Below are positions 27,937 through 36,812 of a stretch of 64,000 nt of DNA, in pieces. The position numbers were made by a program, and so were the translations under genes. Under the pieces are notes generated by a model. The model saw only the letters and a program-made list of their open reading frames with translations. It ran no database searches and was not told the DNA's origin. Position 1 is the stretch's first letter. Each line of letters opens with the position of its first letter. Source of the DNA: Campylobacter sp. MIT 12-8780 (GTDB taxonomy: Bacteria > Campylobacterota > Campylobacteria > Campylobacterales > Campylobacteraceae); assembly GCF_006864535.1 (NCBI RefSeq), contig NZ_QHLL01000002.1, positions 62,001 through 126,000 of the forward strand. Reading direction: 5' to 3'.

Positions 27937-29358
27937 TTAGAGATATCGATGATTGTAATATCCCTTGAAGTATTTTTTAAACCATAAATGTTTTTGAGGC
28001 AGATAGAGTCTTAACTTTCTTGAAGTTTTCTTGAAAAATTTTTTGCAAAAAGGCATTTGTTTTATTTTTTGAGCAATTTGATTAAGGTTTTGATATTTTT
28101 GCGTATTAATAAGGCAGTATTTTAAAAGTAGTTCCTTGCAAGTATTTCCATTATCTATAGCTAAATAGCTAAAAAAATCTTCCTTTCGTGTTTGAAGTAT
28201 TTGTCCAAGATATTCATCCGCTCTTTTGAATTCATTGTTACAGATAAGAGTATCAAGGATATAAATTCTATATTTGTCGTTTTCATAGTCATATTTTAGG
28301 GCTTGTTCGAGTAGAGAAATAAGTTTTTCAAACTCTTCTCCACTTGCCCTTGCAGCAAGGTAGGTATAAAAAAGAGTTTGAGCTTTATGAGCGTCATGAA
28401 GATCAAGCTTGCCAAAGTTTTCTTTATAAATTTGATAAATTTTGTTGGCTGGGTAGATTGTGTGAGGATTGATAAGTTCTACACCGCCTATAGTAGCAGC
28501 AAATTTTGCAACTGCTGAGTGTGTGCCATATATCTTTTTAGCATGTGACATTAAAACAGTATCAAAAAGGAAAAGCTCGGTATTTGAAAATTGATGATAA
28601 TCCCTAAATTCTTCAGCTAAAAAGATATTTTTGCTATTTAATACTCGTTTGAGTTCTTCAACAGAGTTAATATCATCGCTAAAAATGATGACTTTAGTAT
28701 CTTTAGCTAAATCTTTGATTATTTCATAAGCAAGTTCTATTGGTGTGGGGTGAAAATTCATAAGGGCTAGTTTTCTAAAATTTGCAAAAGGATATACAGT
28801 GTCTCCAGCTCTTATATGAAAGGCTATTAATGCCCCCCCCCCATTAGTATTTTTTAGTTCTGTAGCTTTTAGATGAGCTTGTTTGATGATACTTGCTACT
28901 TTTTCTGTAAAATTTATATTATTAAAAATTTCAGCTGCGCTTTGGGTATAATTGCATATATCCAAATCTTTCCATATATCTTTTATATAATCTTCCGTTC
29001 GAGTGATTTCATAATAGTCGTAGTTTGTGTTTAGAATGTAATTTTTAAATTTTTTAAGATATCGGAATTTTTCATCAGTAGCAAGAGAAAGCGAGCTTTT
29101 ATCTTCATAAGTGAGGCAGTGTTCTTGGATAAAATTTTTACTAAAAATATTTTCTTTGGTATCAAGAGCAGTTGAAATGAAACGCTGTTTATTGAAGTTT
29201 TTGTAATCTTCTACGAGTAGATGAGCTTTGCTTACTGCGTCCCAAGTAAACATTGGCTTTTGATTGCATTGTTTGGCAATATAAAATGCATTGATAATAC
29301 CTATAAATCTATTTCCATTAGAATCTTTTCTATCGCTAAGTATTTTTTTGCGCTTCAC
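27937..29358 (-). CDS. Phase-variable LOS glycosyltransferase with HxRxGD motif
   Basis: 473 residues, in frame. The N-terminus (NGNRFIGIINAFYIAKQ) and HIRAGDTVYPF (181-191) resemble the nucleotide-sugar site of GT11/GT23-like fucosyltransferases, although the overall sequence is not a standard GT11. The C-terminal third (about 320-430) is helical with TPR-like spacing, ending in a basic tail (KKTSRKLRLYLPQKHLWFKK). A G10 run encodes Gly173-Gly175 just before the motif, so any length change truncates the protein. The start is GTG with AAGGA upstream. It is divergent from the GT10 gene, which has an equivalent tract. Confidence 0.75.
   Translation of the reverse strand: MKRKKILSDRKDSNGNRFIGIINAFYIAKQCNQKPMFTWDAVSKAHLLVEDYKNFNKQRFISTALDTKENIFSKNFIQEHCLTYEDKSSLSLATDEKFRYLKKFKNYILNTNYDYYEITRTEDYIKDIWKDLDICNYTQSAAEIFNNINFTEKVASIIKQAHLKATELKNTNGGGALIAFHIRAGDTVYPFANFRKLALMNFHPTPIELAYEIIKDLAKDTKVIIFSDDINSVEELKRVLNSKNIFLAEEFRDYHQFSNTELFLFDTVLMSHAKKIYGTHSAVAKFAATIGGVELINPHTIYPANKIYQIYKENFGKLDLHDAHKAQTLFYTYLAARASGEEFEKLISLLEQALKYDYENDKYRIYILDTLICNNEFKRADEYLGQILQTRKEDFFSYLAIDNGNTCKELLLKYCLINTQKYQNLNQIAQKIKQMPFCKKFFKKTSRKLRLYLPQKHLWFKKYFKGYYNHRYL
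28833..28842 (-). repeat. G10 contingency tract (ON) in a LOS glycosyltransferase
   Basis: Ten C on the plus strand, ten G in the coding strand, giving AAT GGG GGG GGG GCA TTA. Nine G would read GGG GGG GGG CAT TAA and stop at once. Slipped-strand changes of such tracts are well established in Campylobacter. Confidence 0.9.
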
Positions 29359-29389
29359 TAATTTCCTTTTTTTGTTTTTTAAAAAAATA

Positions 29390-29402
29390 TGTTATCATAA
29401 CA
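29390..29402. promoter_or_regulatory. Symmetric divergent -10 region between two phase-variable genes
   Basis: TGTTATCATAACA is a perfect 13-base palindrome in the 67-base gap between the two divergent glycosyltransferase genes. Read from either side it offers a TTATCAT/TTATGAT -10-like element with an upstream TG. It may serve as a shared bidirectional promoter or an operator. Confidence 0.4.
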
Positions 29403-29425
29403 CAGACAAGTAAAGGAGTGGTTTT

Positions 29426-30514
29426 ATGAATATAAGAAGGTTTATAGAGTGGTGTTGTTCGGTTAAAAATGTTTTTGAAAAAGGAAGCAAACACAAAATT
29501 TTAACATTATTTGGTATGAAAATAAAGCTTGATTTTCTTTTACAAGACGAAAAATATACTCAAACCAGTAGTATATATGGAAAAATTTACCTTCCTACTT
29601 ACAATGCAGGGGTTAAAATTTTTTATGAAAAACCACAAATTTTTAATCAAAATGGTAAGCAAATGGATATATTTTTCTTAAGAGATCACAATTCTAATTT
29701 TTGTCCTTATGGAACTTTGAGCCAGTATTTTTTATGGGATAGATATAATTTTGCTTTGAATACTCATTTTTATACAGGAAGGGCTATATTTGAAACTATA
29801 GCTAAGCCACTTCATAAATTTGGTATGCTTGTAGAGCCTAGAGCTATTGAGTTTGATGTTTATAAAGCTCTTAATGAATGCAAGGATAATGTGAAAGATT
29901 TTGAAAAAATTCTTACTCATGATGAAAAAATTCTCGATGATTTTGCTAATGCGGATTTTTTTATGTGTGTGCAAAATTGGTGTTATAATGAAAAAGGAGA
30001 TAGTTTAAAGCCTAGTGCAGAAAATTATGAAAATAAAACAAAAAATATTTCCATGGTTTGTTCTGGCAAAGCTCTTACTCCAATTCACCTTATAAGAAAT
30101 GATATAGCTTCTAAATTAAGCAAAATTTCAAAAGATTATGGGGGGGGGGCATTAGGACTTTTTGGAGCCTTTTTTAATAATCCCATCGCATTTAAGTCGC
30201 AAAGCCTGCACGAATATCGCTATCAAATCGTAGTTGAAAATCAAATCAGTAAATATTATTTTACTGAAAAAATTCTTGATTGTTTTATTTCTATGTGTGT
30301 GCCTATTTACTTAGGAGCAAGTGATATAGGAAAATTTTTTAATACTGATGGCATTATCATCATCAATGAAAAAGATGATATACATAAAATTTTAAAACAA
30401 TGCACACCTCAAGATTATGAGCAAAGAAAAGAAGCTATTCTTGATAATTATCAAAGAAGTCTTAAATATCAAAATGTTGATGATAGGCTTTATGAAACTT
30501 TCTTTTTGAGATAA
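29426..30514 (+). CDS. Phase-variable GT10 alpha-1,3-fucosyltransferase-like protein
   Basis: 362 residues. The C-terminal half matches the GT10 donor domain: YRYQIVVENQISKYYFTEK (264-282), then CVPIYLGA (291-298); the Glu and Lys of the ENxxxxxYxTEK pattern bind GDP-fucose in family members. The N-terminal half is the acceptor domain (FFLRDHNS, AKPLHKFG, KNISMVCSGK). A G10 tract encodes Gly239-Gly241 in the linker. The heptad repeats of H. pylori FutA are absent. It probably adds fucose to an outer-core GlcNAc or Glc. SD AAGGAG. Confidence 0.85.
   Translation: MNIRRFIEWCCSVKNVFEKGSKHKILTLFGMKIKLDFLLQDEKYTQTSSIYGKIYLPTYNAGVKIFYEKPQIFNQNGKQMDIFFLRDHNSNFCPYGTLSQYFLWDRYNFALNTHFYTGRAIFETIAKPLHKFGMLVEPRAIEFDVYKALNECKDNVKDFEKILTHDEKILDDFANADFFMCVQNWCYNEKGDSLKPSAENYENKTKNISMVCSGKALTPIHLIRNDIASKLSKISKDYGGGALGLFGAFFNNPIAFKSQSLHEYRYQIVVENQISKYYFTEKILDCFISMCVPIYLGASDIGKFFNTDGIIIINEKDDIHKILKQCTPQDYEQRKEAILDNYQRSLKYQNVDDRLYETFFLR
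30140..30149 (+). repeat. G10 contingency tract (ON) in the GT10 gene
   Basis: TAT GGG GGG GGG GCA TTA GGA keeps the frame open. With nine G the next codons are CAT TAG, so the protein ends at once before the GDP-fucose site. Confidence 0.92.
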
Positions 30515-30527
30515 GAAATTTTTATGT

Positions 30528-30533
30528 TATAAT
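30528..30533 (+). promoter_or_regulatory. -10 box for the GT11 fucosyltransferase gene
   Basis: TTTATGTTATAATAG lies 34 bases before the GT11 start, in the gap after the phase-variable GT10 gene. GT11 expression can thus be independent of the G10 state upstream. Confidence 0.55.
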
Positions 30534-30566
30534 AGTTGTTTTTTGATCCAATTTTTTAGGAAAAAT

Positions 30567-31424
30567 ATGAATATAGTAAAAATTCAAGGCGGTTTAGGTA
30601 ATCAATTCTTTCAATATGCCTTTGCAAAGGCTTTAAAAGAAAAATTTAATGATGAAGTAGTGCTTGATATAAGGCTTTTTGAAAGGCTCGATCCCCAAAA
30701 ACAAACCTCATTTTTTTTTACTCTTGATCATTTTAATACACAATTTTCTCGCATTGGCTCAAAAGAATTTGATAAATATACCCTAAAAGGCTCTTGGATA
30801 CCAAAATTTGCAAGAAAGTATTTTAAAGAAGAGGTACTTGAAGAGTGTGAAAAGGCTGGGGTGTATTGCCCTGAGTTATTGAGAAAAACGAGAAAAAATA
30901 CCTTCTATGAAGGTTTTTTTCAAAGTCAAAAATACTCAGCTCATATTTGGGATAGCATTGCTCAAGACTTAAACTTAAAAGAAAAGCTTAATGATGAAAA
31001 TTTAAAGCTTTTAGAACAAATTCAAGCTTTAAACTCGGTAAGCTTGCATATACGAAGAGGAGATTATCTAAGCTTACCTGAGTTTAATGTCTGCACGCTT
31101 GAGTATTATCAAAAAGCTATAACTTATATCAACGAAAGAGTGGAAAATCCTCATTATTTTATCTTTTCAAATGATCTTGCTTGGGTAAAAGAGCATTTTA
31201 ATGCTAAAAATATGAGTATCGTCTCGTGCAATCAAGACAAAAATTATTTTGATTTAGAGTTAATGAAACATTGCAAACACAACATTATCGCGAATTCAAC
31301 CTTTTCTTGGTGGGGCGCAGCACTAAACGCAAATAAAGATAAAATCATCATCGCCCCAAAAATTTGGTATCGTGGAGATATACGCTTTGATGATATATTG
31401 CCTCAGCAATGGATAAAGCTTTGA
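30567..31424 (+). CDS. GT11 alpha-1,2-fucosyltransferase
   Basis: 285 residues with all GT11 motifs: N-terminal GGLGNQFFQYAFAKAL (8-23), HIRRGDY (161-167), FSNDLAWVKEHF and the C-terminal NSTFSWWGAALN. The family moves L-fucose from GDP-fucose to O2 of galactose, as in H-type antigens. I start at ATG 30567, behind AGGAAAAAT; an upstream TTG is in frame but has no ribosome site. There is no poly-G tract in this gene, unlike H. pylori futC. GDP-fucose could come from the gmd-fcl cluster in this window. Confidence 0.92.
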   Translation: MNIVKIQGGLGNQFFQYAFAKALKEKFNDEVVLDIRLFERLDPQKQTSFFFTLDHFNTQFSRIGSKEFDKYTLKGSWIPKFARKYFKEEVLEECEKAGVYCPELLRKTRKNTFYEGFFQSQKYSAHIWDSIAQDLNLKEKLNDENLKLLEQIQALNSVSLHIRRGDYLSLPEFNVCTLEYYQKAITYINERVENPHYFIFSNDLAWVKEHFNAKNMSIVSCNQDKNYFDLELMKHCKHNIIANSTFSWWGAALNANKDKIIIAPKIWYRGDIRFDDILPQQWIKL

Positions 31425-31439
31425 TAGCAAGGGAAAGAT

Positions 31440-32390
31440 ATGCAAAATATAAATCCTAAAATTTCCATAATAATGCCCATTTATAATGTCGAGGCTTTTA
31501 TAGCACAAGCTCTAAATTCTTGCATAAATCAAACTTTTAAGGATATAGAGATAATCATCATTGATGATTGCGGACAAGATAGGAGTATAGAAATTGCTAA
31601 GGAATTTGCCCTAAAAGATGAGAGGATAAAAATTATCCATAATGAAGAAAATCAAGGGCTTTTACAAGCTAGACTTGAAGGCGTAAAAATCGCAAAAGGA
31701 GAATATATCCTAAACCTTGATAGTGATGATTTTTTAGACATAAAAACTTGCGAACTTGCTTACAAGGCAAGTAAAAACGGGTTGGCTGATATAGTAAGTT
31801 TTGGAGCTTTTAAAATTTGTGATAATCAAAGCAATATTTTATATCAGTTTAAAAACGCTTCTTTTTCAAAAATAGAGCTTCATCATCATTTTTTGCGCAA
31901 TTTTTCTTTTAGGTGGAATGTTTGGGCAAAGCTCATCAAAACAGAAAAATACAAACAAGTTGTGCCGTATTTTGATAAGTTAAGCACCAAAATCACAATC
32001 GCTGAAGATGTCTTGCAATCTTTTGTTTTATATAGTATTTGTGAAAATTTTATAAACATAAATGAAGTTTTATATTTTTACCGAACCAACCTTCAATCAG
32101 CTATGAATAATCAAGAACTTGCAAATATCCGTGAAATAATAACAAATCACGAATTAGTTATCAAAGAAATAACCCGCTTAAAAGAAACTTATCCTGAAAT
32201 TTTCAGTCCTGTTTTATATAAATTATTTCTCTATTTTTTAAAAAGAGAACATTTTCGTCATGGCAATAGACTAAAAAAACAAGAAGGGAAATTTAACTTT
32301 ATGGATAGAATAAAAGAAAAAATCAATAAAAAAGCATTTAAAACAAGTCGTTTTCTTGCTTCCAAATTAGGTGTATTATGGGTAAAATAA
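31440..32390 (+). CDS. GT2 glycosyltransferase (CgtB/WlaN-like), copy 1
   Basis: 316 residues, GT-A fold. ISIIMPIYNVEAFIAQALNS (8-27) starts the nucleotide site, IIIIDDCGQDRSI follows, and LDSDDFLD carries the metal-binding DxD. AEDVLQSF is the likely catalytic-base region. The overall layout resembles C. jejuni beta-1,3-galactosyltransferases CgtB/WlaN, but donor and acceptor cannot be read from sequence. The first 110 residues are very similar to the next gene, including at DNA level. The gene overlaps that copy by 13 bases. Confidence 0.85.
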   Translation: MQNINPKISIIMPIYNVEAFIAQALNSCINQTFKDIEIIIIDDCGQDRSIEIAKEFALKDERIKIIHNEENQGLLQARLEGVKIAKGEYILNLDSDDFLDIKTCELAYKASKNGLADIVSFGAFKICDNQSNILYQFKNASFSKIELHHHFLRNFSFRWNVWAKLIKTEKYKQVVPYFDKLSTKITIAEDVLQSFVLYSICENFININEVLYFYRTNLQSAMNNQELANIREIITNHELVIKEITRLKETYPEIFSPVLYKLFLYFLKREHFRHGNRLKKQEGKFNFMDRIKEKINKKAFKTSRFLASKLGVLWVK

Positions 32391-33313
32391 AATTTTCAAT
32401 CATACTTCCAACTTACAATGTTCAAGATTTTATCGCTCAAGCTTTAAATTCCTGCATAAATCAGACCTTTAAAGATATAGAAATCATTGTCGTCGATGAT
32501 TGCGGGCAAGATAAAAGCATAGAAATTGCTAAGGAATTTGCTTTGAAAGATGAGAGGGTAAAAATCGTTTATAATAAGGAGAATTTAAAACTTTTTCATG
32601 CCCGGATTGAGGGTGCTAAAATAGCACAAGGCGAGTATTTGTTGCATTTAGACCCAGATGATTATCTTGATGAAAAAGCTTGCGAGAGATTATTTGAAAT
32701 TTTAGAGCAAAATAAGGACTTTAAGCTTGATTTTATCATGTTTAATTTTTATCAACAAGATGAAAAATATCATTTTTCCAAACAAAATATTATTACCAAA
32801 AACAAACTCCTAACAAGACAAGAATTTCAAAAGATCTATTTTAACAAAGAAGGTTATTATAATATTTGGAGCAAGTGTATCAAAAAAGAAATATATCTAA
32901 AAGCGATCAATACCTTAGCTGTTTCTCATAAATTCACTGTCGCTGAAGATATACTTGCTTGTATGGGTATTTTGCTTATGAGCGATCGCATTTATCTGCT
33001 TAATGAACATTTGTATTATTATTGTTACAATCCAAAATCCAGCAGAGATTTAACAAAAATTCCTCAAGCAAATAAAGACTGCGAATTTGTGCAAAATGAG
33101 CTAGCAAAGCTGGCTTTAAAAGGTGATGATGACTATCATGCCTTTATACAAACACTTATTTTGATTTTAAAAACTCATAATGCAAAAAGAAGTTACGATT
33201 ATAGCGTATGGCGGTATCCTTATTTTAAATTTGTACATAGGTTTATTTTGAGTTTAAAGAAAAGGTATTTAAACTTTTTTAGAAAAAAAATAGTAAGAAA
33301 ATCAGGCTTTTAA
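32378..33313 (+). CDS. GT2 glycosyltransferase (CgtB/WlaN-like), copy 2
   Basis: 311 residues. FSIILPTYNVQDFIAQALNS (6-25), IVVDDCGQDKS and LDPDDYLDEKACE give a GT-A fold with the DxD typical of the CgtB/WlaN group (LDPDDYL is also what I recall there). TVAEDILACMG is the presumed base region. The C-terminal 50 residues are basic and aromatic, probably for peripheral membrane attachment. It overlaps the preceding copy and converges on the GT4 gene with a 12-base overlap. Galactose transfer to the LOS outer core is the best guess. Confidence 0.85.
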   Translation: MGKIKFSIILPTYNVQDFIAQALNSCINQTFKDIEIIVVDDCGQDKSIEIAKEFALKDERVKIVYNKENLKLFHARIEGAKIAQGEYLLHLDPDDYLDEKACERLFEILEQNKDFKLDFIMFNFYQQDEKYHFSKQNIITKNKLLTRQEFQKIYFNKEGYYNIWSKCIKKEIYLKAINTLAVSHKFTVAEDILACMGILLMSDRIYLLNEHLYYYCYNPKSSRDLTKIPQANKDCEFVQNELAKLALKGDDDYHAFIQTLILILKTHNAKRSYDYSVWRYPYFKFVHRFILSLKKRYLNFFRKKIVRKSGF

Positions 33314-34387
33314 ATTTTTAAAAAGCTCTTCCCATTTTTTTAAGACAACTTCTTTGCTAAATTCTTTTTTTATCTTTTCCTTGGCATTTTTACCAAATTT
33401 TTCTCTTAAACTCTCATCTTTCATTAAAAGTTTGAGCTTTTGTGCAAAATCTTGTAAATCATCATCTTGCACCAAAAATCCTGTTTTTTCATTTTCTATG
33501 ATATCGCTTGGTCCTGTTTTAACATCAAAAGCTATGCAAGGTAGAGCAAAAGAACTTGCTTCAGCTAAAACCATGCCAAAGCTTTCAAAATGTGAGCTGA
33601 GAGTATATATACTTGCATTCAAATACTCTTTTTCTACCTCTTTTGTGAAAGGCTTTAAGATGATGTTTTTTTCTAAATTCAAATCTCTTATTTGTTTTTC
33701 CAAATCTTCCTTCAATTTTCCATCACCTACAATAATAAGCTTCCACTGCCTAAATTCTTGTTTAAAATTCTCATCTTGAGCAAGTAAATTCCAAATTTCG
33801 ATAAGGCGATTAAAACCTTTTTCTTTGGATAGTTTCCCCACGGCAATAACTTGTTTTTGTTTTAGGTTTGTATTTAAATTGGGGATATGAGGAATAAAAT
33901 TTGGTATAACCACAACACACTTATAAAAATTTTGCCAAATTTTAAGTTCTTTTGATGAAAGGATAACCAAAGCATCATATAATTTATTTCTTTTGGAGCC
34001 TTGTGTTGCAAGCATGTGTTGTATGGCTATATAGCGCGTATTTTTATTTTTAAAATATGGAAAATAATTACTTGAATTGCTGATGATAAAATCAACTTCA
34101 GGATACATTGTTTTTATTTTATAGCTTAGAAATATTTTATAAAAATTTTTAATATAAAAACGATATAAAAAATTTTTATCTTTTTTTTGGTTTTCTTCTG
34201 AAAAAAGGTTTATATAACTTAATTTTACACTAGGAGAAATTTCAAAAGGAGAATTTAAATCTCCTTTAAAAAAGCTAAGGAGTTCAACTTTGTGTCCTTG
34301 TTCGCTAAAGGCATTGGCTAGATTAACAGCAACCCGTTCCGCTCCTCTTGCGATATTTAAATCCCCTATTGTTATAAGTATATTCAT
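33302..34387 (-). CDS. GT4 glycosyltransferase
   Basis: 361 residues, GT-B fold. The N-terminal domain begins MNILITIGDLNIARGAERVA, with the glycine-rich acceptor loop. The C-terminal donor domain has VGKLSKEKGFNRLIEIW, LIIVGDGKLKEDLE and the EX7E pattern in SSHFESFGMVLAEASSFALP. This type transfers Gal, GalNAc or Glc from UDP-sugars with retention. It is transcribed against its neighbours, with its own -10 box. The acceptor is unknown. Confidence 0.88.
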   Translation of the reverse strand: MNILITIGDLNIARGAERVAVNLANAFSEQGHKVELLSFFKGDLNSPFEISPSVKLSYINLFSEENQKKDKNFLYRFYIKNFYKIFLSYKIKTMYPEVDFIISNSSNYFPYFKNKNTRYIAIQHMLATQGSKRNKLYDALVILSSKELKIWQNFYKCVVVIPNFIPHIPNLNTNLKQKQVIAVGKLSKEKGFNRLIEIWNLLAQDENFKQEFRQWKLIIVGDGKLKEDLEKQIRDLNLEKNIILKPFTKEVEKEYLNASIYTLSSHFESFGMVLAEASSFALPCIAFDVKTGPSDIIENEKTGFLVQDDDLQDFAQKLKLLMKDESLREKFGKNAKEKIKKEFSKEVVLKKWEELFKNLKA

Positions 34388-34419
34388 GATTTAACCTAAA
34401 ATAAATATTTGTAAAGCGC

Positions 34420-34425
34420 ATTATA
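34420..34425 (-). promoter_or_regulatory. -10 box for the GT4 gene
   Basis: On the minus strand AAATGCTATAATGCGC ends 32 bases before the GT4 ATG. It pairs with a plus-strand -10 about 35 bases away in the same divergent gap. Confidence 0.55.
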
Positions 34426-34458
34426 GCATTTTTATCGCTATATCAAATACAAATATGT

Positions 34459-34464
34459 TATAAT
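34459..34464 (+). promoter_or_regulatory. -10 box for GT2 / hemE operon
   Basis: ATATGTTATAATTTC lies 30 bases before the TTG start of the next GT2 gene. hemE overlaps the end of that gene, so this promoter probably also feeds hemE and the radical SAM gene. Confidence 0.55.
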
Positions 34465-34494
34465 TTCAGTATTTAAAGCTTGAAGGTAAAAAAT

Positions 34495-35793
34495 TTGCAA
34501 AATACTTTAGTTTCTATCATCGTTCCAATTTTCAATGTCAAAGCTTATCTTAAAGAATGTCTTCTTAGCCTTATCAATCAAAGTTATAAAAACTTAGATA
34601 TTATCTTAGTTGATGATGGAAGTGATGATGAGAGTTTAGAAATCGCTTTAGAATTTGCTAGCAAAGATGAAAGAATTTTAGTGCTTTCAAAGCCAAATTC
34701 AGGGCAAGCTTCAGCTCGCAACTTAGGACTTGAGTTTATCAAAGGTTCTGCTTTAAGAGAGCTTTTAGAAAGCGAAAGTTTTATACAAAAAAATAATGAT
34801 TTCAATTCAAATGAGAACTCAAGCATACAATCCTTTCTAAAAACCCATACTTTTGATAAAACCACAAAAGAACTTTCTTATGCAGAAATTCAAAAACATT
34901 TTACAAAAATTGCTCCAAATTTCATCAAAACAGACTTAGAGAATGTAAATGAACTTTTAGTGCAAAACTTACCCTCAAGGATTATTCATTTTGTAGATAG
35001 TGATGATTATATCAAGCCTGATTGTATAGAACTTTGTGTTAAAAATATGTTTGAAAAAGACTTAGAAATTTTAGTTCATAATCTTGTTGAATTTCATGAA
35101 AATACGAAAGAATTTAAAAATAAGCCCAAGCTTCCTACCCTTAAAAAACTTAATAAAGATGAATATGATAGTGGCTTAGAGCTTTTAAGTGAAAATAAAA
35201 TTTATGATTTTTATTTTGCTTGGCAGGGAAGCTTTAAGAGTGAAATTTTAAACCGCTACAATTTGCGTTTTACACACGCAATTTTTCACGAAGATCATGA
35301 CTTTGGCACGATTTTATTTGCTTTAGCAAAAAAGATCGCTTATATAAATGAAGCTCTTTATGTGTATAGAGTAAGAGTAGCTTCTACTATGAGCGGGCAA
35401 AAGGTAAAACAAATGCCTCAAAAAATGCCTAGCTTTTTGCTTGAGTTAAAGCCTTATTTTAAAGACTATCAAAGCTTAAGGGCGTATTTTAAAGCATATT
35501 GTTTTGTTAGGCTTGCTCTTGTAATCGAGGATTTTTACAACCAAATGTCTTTGCAAGATGAGAAATTTAAGCTTAAATTTAAATCCCTTTTTACCCTAAG
35601 CACACTCACTTATCTTAAAATCTTTAAAATTTCCTTACAAAATGATCCCCTTGACATCAAAGCCCTTTTAGCAAAATTCAAGCTTTCAAAGGCTACAATT
35701 CTTTCACATTTTTTTAAAGATTTACACAGACAGCCTAAAAAACTGAAGTTTATATCAAATTTAAAGTATTTGCTTAAAAAGGATAATCAATGA
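34495..35793 (+). CDS. GT2 glycosyltransferase with a long insert in the GT-A core
   Basis: 432 residues from a TTG at 34495, which has GAAGGT seven bases upstream and places the family start ([11 protein letters not shown]) near residue 5; an in-frame TTG at 34480 is less likely. The nucleotide motif [11 protein letters not shown] and [14 protein letters not shown] are followed by about 75 residues of unrelated, Asn/Ser/Glu-rich sequence before the DxD strand ([15 protein letters not shown]). Most GT2 enzymes have about 10 residues there. [11 protein letters not shown] is the base region. The acceptor is unknown. The stop overlaps hemE as ATGA. Confidence 0.8.
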   Translation: MQNTLVSIIVPIFNVKAYLKECLLSLINQSYKNLDIILVDDGSDDESLEIALEFASKDERILVLSKPNSGQASARNLGLEFIKGSALRELLESESFIQKNNDFNSNENSSIQSFLKTHTFDKTTKELSYAEIQKHFTKIAPNFIKTDLENVNELLVQNLPSRIIHFVDSDDYIKPDCIELCVKNMFEKDLEILVHNLVEFHENTKEFKNKPKLPTLKKLNKDEYDSGLELLSENKIYDFYFAWQGSFKSEILNRYNLRFTHAIFHEDHDFGTILFALAKKIAYINEALYVYRVRVASTMSGQKVKQMPQKMPSFLLELKPYFKDYQSLRAYFKAYCFVRLALVIEDFYNQMSLQDEKFKLKFKSLFTLSTLTYLKIFKISLQNDPLDIKALLAKFKLSKATILSHFFKDLHRQPKKLKFISNLKYLLKKDNQ

Positions 35794-36812
35794 TTTTCAT
35801 CGACGCTTGTTTTAAAAAGCCTACCCCTTACACTCCGGTATGGATGATGCGTCAAGCTGGGCGTTATCTGCCTGAGTATATGGCAGTTCGCACTAAGGCT
35901 GGGGATTTTCTCTCGCTTTGTAAGGATTATAAGCTTGCTAGTGAAGTGAGCTTGCAGCCTGTGGATATTTTAGGCGTTGATGCGGCGATTATTTTTTCTG
36001 ATATTTTAGTTGTGCCTTTAGAAATGGGTATGAAACTTCGCTTTGAAAAGGGCGAAGGACCTGTGTTTGATGAGCCTCTTTCTACCTTAGAGCAAATCAA
36101 TGCCCTTGATACTCAAAAGGCTGTAAAAAATCTAAGTTATGTTTATGATGCCCTTTCTTTAACGCGTGAAAAACTGCCCCAAAACAAAGCTCTTATTGGC
36201 TTTTGTGGCTCGCCTTGGACTATAGCAACTTATATGCTTGAGGGCAGGGGCAGTAAAAATTATGCTAAATCTAAAAAAATTCTTTATGAAAATCCAGAGC
36301 TTTTACACAGCTTGCTTAAAAAGCTTACTCAAACCTTAAAGCTTTATCTTGAAGCACAGATTAAAGCTGGAGCAAATGCGGTGCAAATCTTTGATAGTTG
36401 GGCAAGTGCTTTAGAAAAAGAGGCTTTTTTTGAGTTTTCTTTTTCTTATATGCTTGAACTTTCAAATTTTATCAAGCAAAAATACCCTCATATCCCTGTG
36501 ATCTTATTTCCTAAGGGTGTGAGTGGGTATTTAGCTCATATAAAAGGCGATTTTGATGTATTTGGAGTATCTTGGGATACGCCTTTAGAGCTTGCAAGAG
36601 ATATTTTAAGCAAAGATTATACCTTACAAGGCAATCTTGAACCTTGTCGTTTATACTCAAAAGAAGCTATCACAAAAGGCGTAAAAGAAATTTTAAGCAC
36701 AATGAAGGGCAAAAATCATATCTTTAACCTAGGACATGGCATTTTACCAGATATACCTGTAGAAAATGCAAAATACTTTATCCGCCTCGTGCAAGAAAGC
36801 TCAGCTCTTTGA
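35790..36812 (+). CDS. hemE: Uroporphyrinogen decarboxylase
   Basis: Decarboxylates uroporphyrinogen III to coproporphyrinogen III in haem synthesis. 340 residues, with the substrate-binding [15 protein letters not shown] (17-31), [12 protein letters not shown] carrying the catalytic Asp, [13 protein letters not shown] and [10 protein letters not shown] near the end. It overlaps the preceding GT2 gene (ATGA) and the following radical SAM gene by 4 bases. In C. jejuni hemE is followed by the same radical SAM gene but is not next to LOS genes. Confidence 0.97.
   Translation: MIFIDACFKKPTPYTPVWMMRQAGRYLPEYMAVRTKAGDFLSLCKDYKLASEVSLQPVDILGVDAAIIFSDILVVPLEMGMKLRFEKGEGPVFDEPLSTLEQINALDTQKAVKNLSYVYDALSLTREKLPQNKALIGFCGSPWTIATYMLEGRGSKNYAKSKKILYENPELLHSLLKKLTQTLKLYLEAQIKAGANAVQIFDSWASALEKEAFFEFSFSYMLELSNFIKQKYPHIPVILFPKGVSGYLAHIKGDFDVFGVSWDTPLELARDILSKDYTLQGNLEPCRLYSKEAITKGVKEILSTMKGKNHIFNLGHGILPDIPVENAKYFIRLVQESSAL

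Noticed and set aside
31440-33313. Mobile element as cause of the GT2 duplication
   Set aside because: No transposase, inverted repeats or target duplications flank the copies.
34480-34494. Upstream TTG start of the GT2 gene before hemE
   Set aside because: The GAAGGT ribosome site lies between it and the TTG at 34495, which also fits the family N-terminus better.
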